Shown here: positions 27,358 through 35,729 of the stretch, one piece after another | How the letters are laid out: each line of letters begins with the position of its first letter | How positions within the stretch are numbered: the first letter of the stretch is position 1 | Origin: Bradyrhizobium sp. KBS0727 | GTDB taxonomy: Bacteria > Pseudomonadota > Alphaproteobacteria > Rhizobiales > Xanthobacteraceae | Reading direction: 5' to 3' | Length of the DNA stretch: 64,000 nt | Assembly: GCF_005937885.2 (NCBI RefSeq) | Contig: NZ_CP042176.1 | Span: forward strand, 5,885,501 to 5,949,500 | Translations under genes and position numbers: made by a program | Notes under the pieces: generated by a model | The model's input: the letters and a program-made list of their open reading frames with translations, nothing else | The model's database searches: none | Told to the model about the DNA's origin: nothing

Positions 27358-28797
27358 TTAGGAAGCAGCAGGACTTCCCTGTGTTACGAACTTCGTGACG
27401 AGATAGGCTTCGACAGCTTCCGGGCCACCCTCCGACCCATAACCTGACTCTTTCACGCCCCCGAAAGGCAACTCCGGCAGCGCGAGCCCATAGTGGTTGA
27501 TCGAGATCATTCCGCTTTCAATGGCCGCCGCTACGGCCGTCGCGTTTTTTACCGAACGAGTATAGGCATAGGACGCGAGACCGTAAGGCAGCCGGTTCGC
27601 TTCCGCTAGCGCCTCTTCGAACTCCTGAAATCGAGTGACCAAGGCAAGAGGTCCGAAAGGCTCCTCGTTCATCGCCCTCACCTCTTTTGTTACATCAGTA
27701 AGCACGGTGGGTTCAAAGAAATAGCCTTTGTTCTGGCTACGCTTGCCGCCGGTGACGACCTTTGCACCATGTCGTATGGCATCATCGACGAGTGTTTCCA
27801 GGGCGGCCCGGCGACGATCGTTGGCAAGTGGTCCGATGGTAACGCCTTCGTCGAGCCCGTTACCCATCTTGAGCGCCTCGGTCCCTTCAACGAACTCCTC
27901 AACGAATTGGTCGTGGACCGCCGCCTGCACCAGAAACCTCGTCGGAGCGATACAAACCTGACCTGCATTACGATACTTGCCTGCAGCAAGCACCGCGGCC
28001 GCCACCTTCACATCCGCGTCGTCGAACACGATGGCAGGCGCATGCCCGCCAAGCTCCATGGTGACGCGTTTCATGTGCATGCCAGCAAGCGATGCAAGCT
28101 GCTTGCCGACCGGCGTCGAGCCGGTGAACGAGATCTTGCGGATGACCGGATCGGCGATCAGATAGTTGGAAATCTCTGATGGTACGCCATAAACAAGATT
28201 AACAACGCCGTTCGGCACGCCAGCATCGGCCAACGCGCGTATTAGTTCCGCAGGAGAAGCTGGCGTCTCCTCCGGCGGCTTGATCACCACCGAACAACCA
28301 GCAGACAATGCCGCGCCGATCTTGCGTACAGCCTGGCTGATTGGAAAGTTCCAGGGCGTGAACGCAGCCACGGGGCCAACGGGCTCCTTGAGGACGAGAT
28401 TGTAGATACCTTCACCACGCGACGGAATCACGCGCCCATAGGTGCGACGGGATTCCTCGGCGCACCAGTCGAGAATATCGGCCGATGCAAGAACCTCGAC
28501 CTTCGCTTCAGCAATCGGCTTGCCCTGCTCGAGGGTCATCACGGTCGCGATTGCCTCAATGCGTTGCCGGAGCAGATCAGCGGCATTCCGCATGATCTTG
28601 GAACGATCCAGTGGTGACATCCTCCGCCATACTTTGAAGCCCTTGGCGGCCGCATTCACGGTGATCTCCAGATCCTCGTGCTGGGCATGAGCAACCTCGC
28701 CTATCCGTTCCTCGGTCGCTGGGTTTATCACCGGAATCGTTTTGCCCGAGACACTGTCTCGCCAGCAGCCATCAATAAAAAGCTGAACCTTGTACAC
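27358..28797 (-). CDS. NAD(P)-dependent aldehyde dehydrogenase, second copy
   Basis: The product (479 aa from GTG 28797) has the catalytic Glu in MELGGHAP and the Cys in NAGQVCIAPTRF, plus FTPWNFPI and FTGSTPVGK. GGGAGAAG stands just before the GTG; the longer frame begins at a TTG at 28836. It follows the CoA ligase in the same direction. In that setting it would oxidise the aromatic aldehyde released by side-chain cleavage. It is of the same subfamily as the enzyme at 5400. Confidence 0.9.
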   Translation of the reverse strand: MYKVQLFIDGCWRDSVSGKTIPVINPATEERIGEVAHAQHEDLEITVNAAAKGFKVWRRMSPLDRSKIMRNAADLLRQRIEAIATVMTLEQGKPIAEAKVEVLASADILDWCAEESRRTYGRVIPSRGEGIYNLVLKEPVGPVAAFTPWNFPISQAVRKIGAALSAGCSVVIKPPEETPASPAELIRALADAGVPNGVVNLVYGVPSEISNYLIADPVIRKISFTGSTPVGKQLASLAGMHMKRVTMELGGHAPAIVFDDADVKVAAAVLAAGKYRNAGQVCIAPTRFLVQAAVHDQFVEEFVEGTEALKMGNGLDEGVTIGPLANDRRRAALETLVDDAIRHGAKVVTGGKRSQNKGYFFEPTVLTDVTKEVRAMNEEPFGPLALVTRFQEFEEALAEANRLPYGLASYAYTRSVKNATAVAAAIESGMISINHYGLALPELPFGGVKESGYGSEGGPEAVEAYLVTKFVTQGSPAAS

Positions 28798-28972
28798 AAA
28801 ACTTCTCCCGACGATCGTTGTTATTGGGCGCTTCAATCACGGCGACGCGCGCAGTCACAGCCGATCGACTCAAAAACACCTAAGGCCCACTGTTGGTCAC
28901 GCGGTCAATGAGCGAGGATGCGACAATTGTGGTTGGCGCAAGATGGCGGCTCACTTCTTTGGCTGCCTCTTA

Positions 28973-30571
28973 TCAAGGGTCACAGCTGCCTGCAGCTGCA
29001 AGCTGCTTGAGCCTGATCTTGAAAATCTTTCCCGTGGGCCCGATCGGCAATTCCGACTTGATAATTATTTCAGTAGGACGCTTGTACGGCGCAAGCCGCT
29101 GGTTTGCCCATTGCGACAGAGCATCGACGTCGAGCACCTGCCCCGGCTGCGGTTGAACGAACGCAACGACCTCCTCGTTACCTGGGACGTCGCGGCCGAC
29201 GACGGCAACCAAAGCAACGCCAGGGAACAGCGAGAGCACCGATTCCACCTCCACCGGGTAAACGTTGAATCCGCTCCGGATGATCAGATCCTTCGAACGC
29301 CCGACGATGTAGAGTCGGCCGTGATCGTCCATTCGCGCGAGGTCGCCGGTGGCGAGCCAGTTTCCTTCTCGCATCGCGGCTGCCGTGGCTGCTTCGTTGC
29401 GGTAGTAACCCAACATGCAAGTGGGGCTTCTGGCCCAGATTTCGCCGCTCTCCTCCGCACGGACATCGCCTCCATCTTCCGCCACAATTCTTATCTCAAC
29501 GCCGGGCTGCAACTCACCGACCTCGTTGGTTTCTACGCCGACGGCGGAACGCGCGATCGGGTTGCATTCGGTCATCCCGTAAGAATTGCCCATGCGCAGA
29601 CCGAAGGCTTCTTCCACCCGGGCCTTCAGGACAAGGTCCAGCGGCGCTCCGGCGGTTGCAATAATGCGCAAACGGCGCGACCGGAGCGATAGGCCTTTCT
29701 CTTCGGCATATTCGAGAATGCGGGCAAACAACGTCGGGACGCCGGTTATCGCGGTAATTCGCTCAGCTTTCAGCGCTTCGACAAAGTGCGCGGGCGTGAA
29801 GCGCGCTACCAGCTCGGCGCTTGCGCCGGCCCAGAAAGCCGTCATCAGCACTGTCCCCAGTCCGATCGCGTGACTGATCGGCGAGGAATTGTAGAACGTG
29901 TCAGCGGCGGTAATCCTGCGCAACTTCGCCATGTTGGCACCCATATAGATCAGCGCCTGATGACTGAGCATCACGCCCTTTGGCTCGCCCGTCGTGCCAG
30001 AGGTAAATACCAGGACCGCTGTCTGGCGTGCCTTGTCGAGATATACCGGTTCCTGTCTCGCGTTTTCGTTGAGCACACTCGCCATGATGGGACCTAACAC
30101 GGAAATTTCTTGATCTATTTTGTCTGTCGCAGCGTGCGCCGCCGCCGAGGAGGAGTCTCCGACGCAATACAGCGAGCGCCGGCAGTCACTGAAGGCGCGG
30201 ATCGTCTCCACTTCTCGCGCGGACATCCGGGCGTTCAAAGGCACCGCCCATGCGTCCAACTCACTGACGGCAAGTAGCAGCGGGACAATTTGCAGCCCAT
30301 TTTCAGCAACGAGAAGGACGCGGTCGCCCGCACGAACTCCCAATTCCTGCAGAGTATTAGCGGCCTTTCGCGCGGCGATCCACAACTCCCCGTACGACAA
30401 ACGCATGGACCCCGCGATAAGCGCGATCCGCGAGGGTTCGATCGTCGCCCAATCGCAAACAACGTGACTGAACCGGTCCGGCATCCGCGCCAGCAATTTA
30501 GTCGCATCCTCCCCACGCATCGCCTGGGCCCGGCGATCCGCGATTCCACGCCGGCTTCGGCTGTTGTCCAT
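28973..30571 (-). CDS. Acyl/aryl-CoA ligase (AMP-forming)
   Basis: A 532-residue ANL-superfamily ligase: P-loop-like VFTSGTTGEPKGVMLSH (A3), NSYGMTECNP (A5), the hinge region GDLARMDDHGRLYIVGRSKDLII and the C-terminal lysine in PIGPTGKIFK. It activates a carboxylic acid to its CoA thioester. Neighbouring hydratase, thiolase-like and aldehyde dehydrogenase genes suggest a phenylpropenoid acid, but medium-chain or benzoate-type acids cannot be excluded. An operator-like palindrome lies about 100 bp upstream at 30673. Confidence 0.88.
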   Translation of the reverse strand: MDNSRSRRGIADRRAQAMRGEDATKLLARMPDRFSHVVCDWATIEPSRIALIAGSMRLSYGELWIAARKAANTLQELGVRAGDRVLLVAENGLQIVPLLLAVSELDAWAVPLNARMSAREVETIRAFSDCRRSLYCVGDSSSAAAHAATDKIDQEISVLGPIMASVLNENARQEPVYLDKARQTAVLVFTSGTTGEPKGVMLSHQALIYMGANMAKLRRITAADTFYNSSPISHAIGLGTVLMTAFWAGASAELVARFTPAHFVEALKAERITAITGVPTLFARILEYAEEKGLSLRSRRLRIIATAGAPLDLVLKARVEEAFGLRMGNSYGMTECNPIARSAVGVETNEVGELQPGVEIRIVAEDGGDVRAEESGEIWARSPTCMLGYYRNEAATAAAMREGNWLATGDLARMDDHGRLYIVGRSKDLIIRSGFNVYPVEVESVLSLFPGVALVAVVGRDVPGNEEVVAFVQPQPGQVLDVDALSQWANQRLAPYKRPTEIIIKSELPIGPTGKIFKIRLKQLAAAGSCDP

Positions 30572-30878
30572 CCTGGATTCCCTGGCCCGTTAACCGATAT
30601 TTCGTCGGAACATTCTCGTGGAGCGCTCGCCGACATGCGGCTCCGGAAACCCAGTGTAATCCCATCACCAAATTCGCACAAGTGTGCGCTTTCTAGAAAT
30701 GCGGATTTGCGACGACCGGATGTCGGGTCGTCCTAACCGATGAGCAGCAGATTCGACTTACCTCAAATGGGAGCTCGACGCGCCAGACGGTCGCGAGACG
30801 GGCGCCGCTCGGCCGACGAAAATCGCTTTCACAGAATTAAAATTGGGCGCGCGGTGACGGCCAGGAGGAGCCTTCGAC
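30572..30878. other. Promoter region of the CoA ligase, no gene
   Basis: The gap between the TetR stop and the ligase start contains the palindrome at 30673-30690 and a GGGA site before the ATG at 30571. The open frames on either strand overlap each other and show no family features. Confidence 0.5.
30673..30690. promoter_or_regulatory. Palindromic operator, probable TetR site 2
   Basis: CGCACA-AG-TGTGCG, with T-rich and A-rich flanks, matches the core of the perfect palindrome at 8742. It lies upstream of the CoA ligase and 190 bp after the TetR stop. The arms are shorter (6 bp) than at site 1. Confidence 0.6.
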
Positions 30879-31544
30879 TCAGCTGCCCTGCGCCCGGCGC
30901 ACCCTCGGGTTCTTGGCCGCAAGCCGCTTGAACCGTTCAGTGAGAATTTCACGCGCCTCTTCGCGGTTCGCGGGCGTCGGCGACTGCAGTTGTCGCAGCA
31001 CCAAGCCGTGGGCGATAAGCAAAAGGTCGTTCGCCTCCCGTTCCGGGTCAACATCGGGACCGACCTCGCCTGCCGCAATTCCGTCGCGCAGGAGTTCGCC
31101 CCAGAACTTGCGTTGACGCTCGTAGCGCGTGTTTTGATGCTCACGCATCTCATCATCGCGAGTACTGTGAGCGGTGTAATTGATCCAGAAGCGCCAGAAG
31201 CGATCGCGAGGGGACCGAAAGACGTATCCCATCGCCAAGCCTTGCAGCTGCGAAAAGGGCGATCCCTTATAGACTTCCCAGTCATCGGGCAGCTCGTAAG
31301 CCGCCTCCATCGCCAAAATCAGCAGGTTGTGCTTGTTCTTGAAATGATAATTGATGGTCCCGGTGCTCATATCGGCGGCTTCGGCGATCTGTCGCATCGT
31401 GACGCCATCGACGCCAGACTCGGAAACGGCCTCATAAACGACGCCCAAAACCTCTTTGCGGCGCTTGAGCGTCTTGGGACGGGCGGAGTCGACTGTACCT
31501 ACGTCCGTTTTCTTCGAGCCGCTTGCCAAGTCAACTCCTGCCAT
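30879..31544 (-). CDS. TetR-family transcriptional regulator
   Basis: The protein (221 aa from ATG 31544) has a TetR helix-turn-helix (GVTMRQIAEAADMSTGTINYHFKNKHNL) and a helical C-terminal ligand domain. Other starts are possible: ATG 31550, or TTG 31529 with GGAG five bases upstream. It sits inside the cinnamate-type gene set, between the DUF35 gene and the CoA ligase. It is the best candidate to bind the palindromes at 8742, 30673, 35422 and 35446; TetR repressors of such sets are often released by an acyl-CoA, which is inference here. Confidence 0.88.
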   Translation of the reverse strand: MAGVDLASGSKKTDVGTVDSARPKTLKRRKEVLGVVYEAVSESGVDGVTMRQIAEAADMSTGTINYHFKNKHNLLILAMEAAYELPDDWEVYKGSPFSQLQGLAMGYVFRSPRDRFWRFWINYTAHSTRDDEMREHQNTRYERQRKFWGELLRDGIAAGEVGPDVDPEREANDLLLIAHGLVLRQLQSPTPANREEAREILTERFKRLAAKNPRVRRAQGS

Positions 31545-31554
31545 GCCCATGGAA

Positions 31555-31576
31555 TGTATAGTTATGAATATATACA
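31555..31576. promoter_or_regulatory. Inverted repeat upstream of TetR gene
   Basis: TGTATA-N10-TATACA has perfect 6-bp arms in an A+T-rich stretch ending just before the TetR start. The sequence differs from the CGCAC palindromes. It may be a separate operator or promoter elements that happen to be symmetric. Confidence 0.3.
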
Positions 31577-31657
31577 CATCCACAGTTGCTGCTGCCAACT
31601 CCTTCTACGCATGAAAAGGCGGAAAAGTCGCCAAACCTGGGGTTCGGCAACTGGTTT

Positions 31658-32077
31658 TCAAGCAGGCTCGAAGACCGGCACGTTGAATTCCTCGCTCAGC
31701 TTCTCCCATGAAAGCTTGACCGGCAGACCGTCTCGAAGTTTCGAGGCATCGCTGTTAATTAGATTCACGAGAATGCGAACCCCTTCCTCGAGATCGACGA
31801 GCGCGCATATATAGGGAACCCTGTCTTCATGTCCCGGCCACGGCACCAACGTGTTGGTCCAACTGTAGAGCGTGCCTTTGCCGGAGGCCTCGCGCCATTC
31901 GAGGTTACGCTTCCCCGAATAGATGCTGACCGGCCGAGGAAACCATTGGTATTGGTTGGTATCCTTGCAAAATTGCAGAATCAGCTTGTGTTGCTTGGCC
32001 GCCTCCCAAAAGGGACGGGTCTTCATGTAGATATCCGGGCGCGGGAGCGGCCTTGGTGTCTTCTTCGCTTCGCTCAT
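31658..32077 (-). CDS. DUF35 OB-fold/rubredoxin-like protein, thiolase partner
   Basis: The 139-residue protein matches the DUF35 family: an N-terminal helix (RPFWEAAKQHKLILQFC), a zinc-ribbon position, then an OB-fold (GTLYSWTNTLVPWPG, VPYICALVDLEEGVRI). The zinc ribbon is broken: only the first Cys (QFC) remains, and the usual CxxC pairs are replaced (KDTNQYQWFPRP, then SIYSG). The gene is one base from the thiolase-like gene. In steroid side-chain degradation such a DUF35 domain forms a complex with a thiolase-like retro-aldolase (Ltp2/ChsH2), and the same pairing is likely here. Confidence 0.85.
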   Translation of the reverse strand: MSEAKKTPRPLPRPDIYMKTRPFWEAAKQHKLILQFCKDTNQYQWFPRPVSIYSGKRNLEWREASGKGTLYSWTNTLVPWPGHEDRVPYICALVDLEEGVRILVNLINSDASKLRDGLPVKLSWEKLSEEFNVPVFEPA

Positions 32078-32078
32078 C

Positions 32079-33245
32079 TCACTTCTCCAGGATCATGACG
32101 TTGGAAACACCCCAGTTGCGCGCGTACGGGATCACGCCGATACCGGTAACCATAGCGTTCGTGACGTTCTCGACCTGGCGTTCGCCGGCTTCAGCAAACA
32201 GCTGACGCACCGCCTCCACGAGATTGAGGCCGCCCCCGGCGAGGCCAGGCTGACCGGCGGAGATCTGTCCGCCGCTGGTGTTCAGCGGAAGCGTACCCTT
32301 GTAGGTCATGTCAGTCTTCAGGATGAAATCCGAACCTTCGCCACGGCCGCAGAATCCGATCTGCTCAAGCTGGATCAGAATCGCAATCAGAAAATCGTCG
32401 TAGGGCGTAAAGAGCTTGATATCCTTCGGCGTCAATCCCGCTTGCTTCAACGCCTTGGGGCCAGCCACCGAGAACCCGGTTTCGGTGATATCGGAGATCG
32501 CCTTGTCGCCGTTGAAGTTGGTGATCTCGCCGTACCCGGTCGGATACACCGCTTTCTTTAAGCCGAGCCGCTTTGCGTTCTCGGCGGAGGTGACCAGCAC
32601 GCCATTGGCGCCGTCGCAGATCATCACGCTATCCAGCATTCGCAGCGGCTCGGACACGTATTTGGAGTTGAGATAATCCTGTTCCGTGATCGGCGTCTTC
32701 AGTTTCGAACACGCGTTTGGGTTCATCAACGCATGGTTGCGCTGTGTTACCGCAAGCTTGGCGAGCGCCTCGTCCTTCAGCCCGTATTGCATGCGATAGC
32801 GCTGGCTGAGAAGGCCGAACACGCCCACCGGCCCGCGCAGGCCGGTCGGATACTGGAACTCCCAGCGTTGTGCGCCCTGCTCGGTCGGCGGATAGCTCGA
32901 TTGGGCGTCGGATGCGAGCACCAAGACGGTGGTGCATTGCCCGTCCCGGATAGCTGAAGCGGCCCGGGAAATGCCCGCGATCGTCGACGCCCCGCCGAGG
33001 CCGTTCACCTGGGTCCAGGCCGGCACCAAACCCATCATTTCGGCCATGTATACCGGCCAAAATGGGTTCGACGTTTCGCTCATCGTTTCCGAGACGCAGA
33101 TGCCGTCGATCTCGCTTTTGGCGATGCCCGTCGAATTCAGGATCTGCTCGAATACCTCGCAGGCCAGATCGTATGAGCTGCGCCCGCTACGCAACTCGAC
33201 CTTGGTCTCGCCGTAGCCGACAATTGCTATGTCACGTCTTGTCAT
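32079..33245 (-). CDS. Thiolase-like protein (SCP-x/Ltp type), possible retro-aldolase
   Basis: The 388-residue protein has the thiolase fold of the SCP2/lipid-transfer group (IAIVGYGETKVELR, LGLKKAVYPTGYGEI, LPLNTSGGQISAGQPGLAGG). The loop that carries the nucleophilic Cys in true thiolases reads VNGLGGAST, without Cys. Ltp2-type aldolases also lack this Cys and cleave beta-hydroxyacyl-CoA with a DUF35 partner. With the DUF35 gene adjacent and an enoyl-CoA hydratase upstream, retro-aldol cleavage to an aldehyde plus acetyl-CoA is a good hypothesis. Activity is inferred. Confidence 0.82.
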   Translation of the reverse strand: MTRRDIAIVGYGETKVELRSGRSSYDLACEVFEQILNSTGIAKSEIDGICVSETMSETSNPFWPVYMAEMMGLVPAWTQVNGLGGASTIAGISRAASAIRDGQCTTVLVLASDAQSSYPPTEQGAQRWEFQYPTGLRGPVGVFGLLSQRYRMQYGLKDEALAKLAVTQRNHALMNPNACSKLKTPITEQDYLNSKYVSEPLRMLDSVMICDGANGVLVTSAENAKRLGLKKAVYPTGYGEITNFNGDKAISDITETGFSVAGPKALKQAGLTPKDIKLFTPYDDFLIAILIQLEQIGFCGRGEGSDFILKTDMTYKGTLPLNTSGGQISAGQPGLAGGGLNLVEAVRQLFAEAGERQVENVTNAMVTGIGVIPYARNWGVSNVMILEK

Positions 33246-33258
33246 AAATCTCGTCCTA

Positions 33259-34050
33259 TCAATTGCCCTTGAACGTCGGCGCCCGCTTTTCGCGAAATGC
33301 AGCGAGTCCTTCGTTACGGTCTTGCGAGAAGCTCAGCGCGAAGAACGCATCGGCTTCCACCGACATGCCTTCCGCGAGACTGCCGTCGTAACCTCGCTCG
33401 ATCGCGGCCTTGGTAAACATCACTGACAGCGGACCCTGCTCGCCGATCGAGCGCAGAAGTTCCCGCGCCTTCTCCACTGCCTGGCCCTGCGGAACCACGT
33501 GATTGACGATGCGCAGCTGCCGCGCTTCCTCGGCCGTCAGCCGCCGGCCGGTCCAGATCAACTCCTTGGCCAAGGGTTTTCCGACAATCCGGGATAAGGT
33601 CTGCGTACCGGCACCGCCCGGCATCAGACCGAGCCGAGCCTCTGGCAGGCTGAACTGTGCAGTTTCGCCAGCTACGATAAAATCGCAAAGCAGCGCGATC
33701 TCGAAACCGCCGCCAAGCGCGTAGCCTTCGACCGCCGCGATCACCGGCTTGGTGAATTCGGGTAAAGCGCGAAAGAACTGGTTGACCTTGCGCGAACGTT
33801 TGCGTCGGCGCCACAACTCAAATGCTTCGTCCGGCTCGTTCTTTTGTTCGCTGGTGTCGACGCCAGTGCAGAACGCCTTTTCGCCACCGGTGATGATCAG
33901 ACCTCGAAGCTGGCGCTGGTTCTCCACCTCGGTCATCACATCGAGGATCTCGACTGCGGTCTGCTCCCGGATTGCGTTCATCTTGTCGGGACGATGTATC
34001 GTCACTTCGATCCAGCTATCGTGTCGGTCGACCTTGATATCGTCGGGCAT
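33259..34050 (-). CDS. Enoyl-CoA hydratase/isomerase family protein
   Basis: The 263-residue crotonase-fold protein has the oxyanion-hole region EGYALGGGFEIAL and both catalytic glutamates, Glu117 (GGGFE) and Glu137 (LPEARLG), expected for hydration of an enoyl-CoA. It starts 66 bp after the binding-protein stop and is followed 13 bp later by the thiolase-like gene. It could hydrate cinnamoyl-type CoA to the 3-hydroxy ester. A bifunctional feruloyl-CoA hydratase/lyase is possible but would make the thiolase/DUF35 pair redundant. Confidence 0.88.
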   Translation of the reverse strand: MPDDIKVDRHDSWIEVTIHRPDKMNAIREQTAVEILDVMTEVENQRQLRGLIITGGEKAFCTGVDTSEQKNEPDEAFELWRRRKRSRKVNQFFRALPEFTKPVIAAVEGYALGGGFEIALLCDFIVAGETAQFSLPEARLGLMPGGAGTQTLSRIVGKPLAKELIWTGRRLTAEEARQLRIVNHVVPQGQAVEKARELLRSIGEQGPLSVMFTKAAIERGYDGSLAEGMSVEADAFFALSFSQDRNEGLAAFREKRAPTFKGN

Positions 34051-34116
34051 TCAGATCACTTTCTTCCATTTCTTGAGGATGATTGCGTTGCGCCGTCCGC
34101 GGCGTACGGATGCCAT

Positions 34117-35337
34117 TCAGCGCTGAAACTCGCCGCTAAGGACTTCGCCAAAGAGATCCCAATGTTCACCCTCGAACCGCATGAGCTGCAGCTGCTCGAT
34201 TGGGGCGTAGTCGGTGGGGCTCGTATTGACCATGATCCCGGGCAGCAGGCTTCCCTGCTCGAAATTCTTCATGCCTGCGGCTTGTTTCACGAGGTTGTCG
34301 CGAGTGAGATCATCTCCGCATCTCCTTAGAACCTCCACCATCGTGAGCGCGATATTGTAGCCCGTCATGGCGGAGCTATCCGCCCGGCTCATTTCGGGCA
34401 GGTATTTGGCGAGGAACTGATGGTATGCCATCATTCCAGGATCGCTATCCCACCTCGGTTCAGTCGGATCCTTCACATAGGCCGCCGATATCACGCCCTG
34501 AGCGTTTTCAAGACCTGCAGGATGAATAACGTTGGCCATGGAGATGCTGACGTTGGAGACGAATTGCAACGGCTTCCAGTTCAGTTCAGCGACCTTCTTG
34601 ATCGCCTGTGCCGCGAATTTTGGTGTCGAGAAATTAATAAAAATATCGGCTCCCAGCGATTTCATCTTTGCAATGCTTGAATCCACCGTCGGTTGGAGCA
34701 CTTCATAAGGCTCCTCGATCACGATCATGGAGGCCTTGTCCCCGAGCGCGTCACGTAAGCCCTTCAGATAATCCTTGCCGAGATCATCGTTCTGATAAAG
34801 CACAGCGATTTTTCCGCTGGGCCGTTCTTTCAGAATGTAGTTTGCATAGATGCGCGCCTCCGCCTGGTAACTTGGCAAATATCCTATCGTCCAGGGAAAG
34901 GCCTTCGGATCGTTCCAACGCGTGGCACCACTAACGACAAACAACTGTGGCACCTTCTTGGCATTCAGATACTTCTGAATTGCGCTGTTTGACGCCGTGC
35001 CAAGCACAGCAAACATCGCAAGCACTTCGTCGCTTTCCACGAGCTTGCGAGCCTGCTCGACAGCCTTAGCCGGACTATAGGCGTCGTCGTAGGAGATGTA
35101 GTTGATCTTGCGTCCGTTGATGCCACCCTGCTCATTTATCATTCTGAAGAAGCCGGCCTGCACCTTCCCAACGCTGCCGAACGCCGACGCCGGGCCGCTG
35201 TACGGAACGATGTTGCCGAGCTTAATCTCGGTATCGGTCGCGCCAACGTCGTACTTCTTCTGGGCAGAAGCCGGCACGGCGGCAAATGCGGCGACACCGC
35301 AAATCAGCGCGGTCGCGAGCGAATAACTTCTGAACAT
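34117..35337 (-). CDS. ABC transporter substrate-binding protein, HAAT family (aromatic type)
   Basis: The protein (406 aa from ATG 35337) has a signal peptide (MFRSYSLATALICGVAAF...ASAQ) followed by QKKYDVGATDTEIKLGN and PYSGPASAFGSVG. It is closely related to the binding proteins at 9077, 54417 and 58310. It heads the hydratase/thiolase set, so it probably delivers the aromatic acid that is degraded. Two operator-like palindromes lie 85-130 bp upstream. The longer frame to 35385 adds an unlikely charged leader. Confidence 0.9.
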   Translation of the reverse strand: MFRSYSLATALICGVAAFAAVPASAQKKYDVGATDTEIKLGNIVPYSGPASAFGSVGKVQAGFFRMINEQGGINGRKINYISYDDAYSPAKAVEQARKLVESDEVLAMFAVLGTASNSAIQKYLNAKKVPQLFVVSGATRWNDPKAFPWTIGYLPSYQAEARIYANYILKERPSGKIAVLYQNDDLGKDYLKGLRDALGDKASMIVIEEPYEVLQPTVDSSIAKMKSLGADIFINFSTPKFAAQAIKKVAELNWKPLQFVSNVSISMANVIHPAGLENAQGVISAAYVKDPTEPRWDSDPGMMAYHQFLAKYLPEMSRADSSAMTGYNIALTMVEVLRRCGDDLTRDNLVKQAAGMKNFEQGSLLPGIMVNTSPTDYAPIEQLQLMRFEGEHWDLFGEVLSGEFQR

Positions 35338-35421
35338 GCGTCTGCTCGTTTCCCCGGGCCTTGATCCCTCCCTGGCGCGCGCCATGCCGCCGCGCCGGGA
35401 CGCCCGCGGTCAGTATTCCGT

Positions 35422-35443
35422 AAATCGCACAAATGTGCAAATA
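35422..35443. promoter_or_regulatory. Palindromic operator, probable TetR site 3
   Basis: AAATCGCAC-N4-GTGCAAATA matches the left arm of site 1 exactly and most of the right arm (GTGC kept, then a mismatch). It lies 85 bp upstream of the binding-protein start, and a second copy starts 24 bp further on. Confidence 0.65.
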
Positions 35444-35445
35444 TA

Positions 35446-35467
35446 AAATCGCACGATTGTGCTATTT
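35446..35467. promoter_or_regulatory. Palindromic operator, probable TetR site 4
   Basis: AAATCGCAC-N4-GTGCTATTT differs from the site 1 consensus at one base of the right arm as written here. The 24-bp spacing from site 3 places the two copies on nearly the same face of the helix, suggesting cooperative binding. Confidence 0.65.
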
Positions 35468-35729
35468 TCTGATACCCCGCTCTTTTGAGGACGTGCTCGA
35501 GCGCTATCGGGTAACGATCACTGTCGTCGAACGAAGGGGTATCGAACTGCGCCTGTTCGATGGTGCCGTGAAGCCCGCGAGCACGGGTGCCGTCATGCGT
35601 CACGCATCGCCGCCATTAAATGGACGTAGCTAGCAGCTTGAGGTCGTGCCGGATACGCGATCAGGCACCAGCGTTACGCCCCCGGAACGAGCGAACGCGT
35701 CAGCTAAGGGGGTCGCGTCGCCGCACGCT

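Larger units (their letters stand above)
35338..35729. other. Promoter region of binding-protein operon; no gene
   Basis: The gap contains two neighbouring copies of the CGCAC palindrome (35422-35467), and then about 260 bp up to the stop of the transporter ATPase gene. Short frames on both strands show no family features. Confidence 0.5.

Noticed and set aside
35433..35633. Forward frame over the two palindromes upstream of the binding protein
   Set aside because: It lies on the operator region and shows no conserved features.
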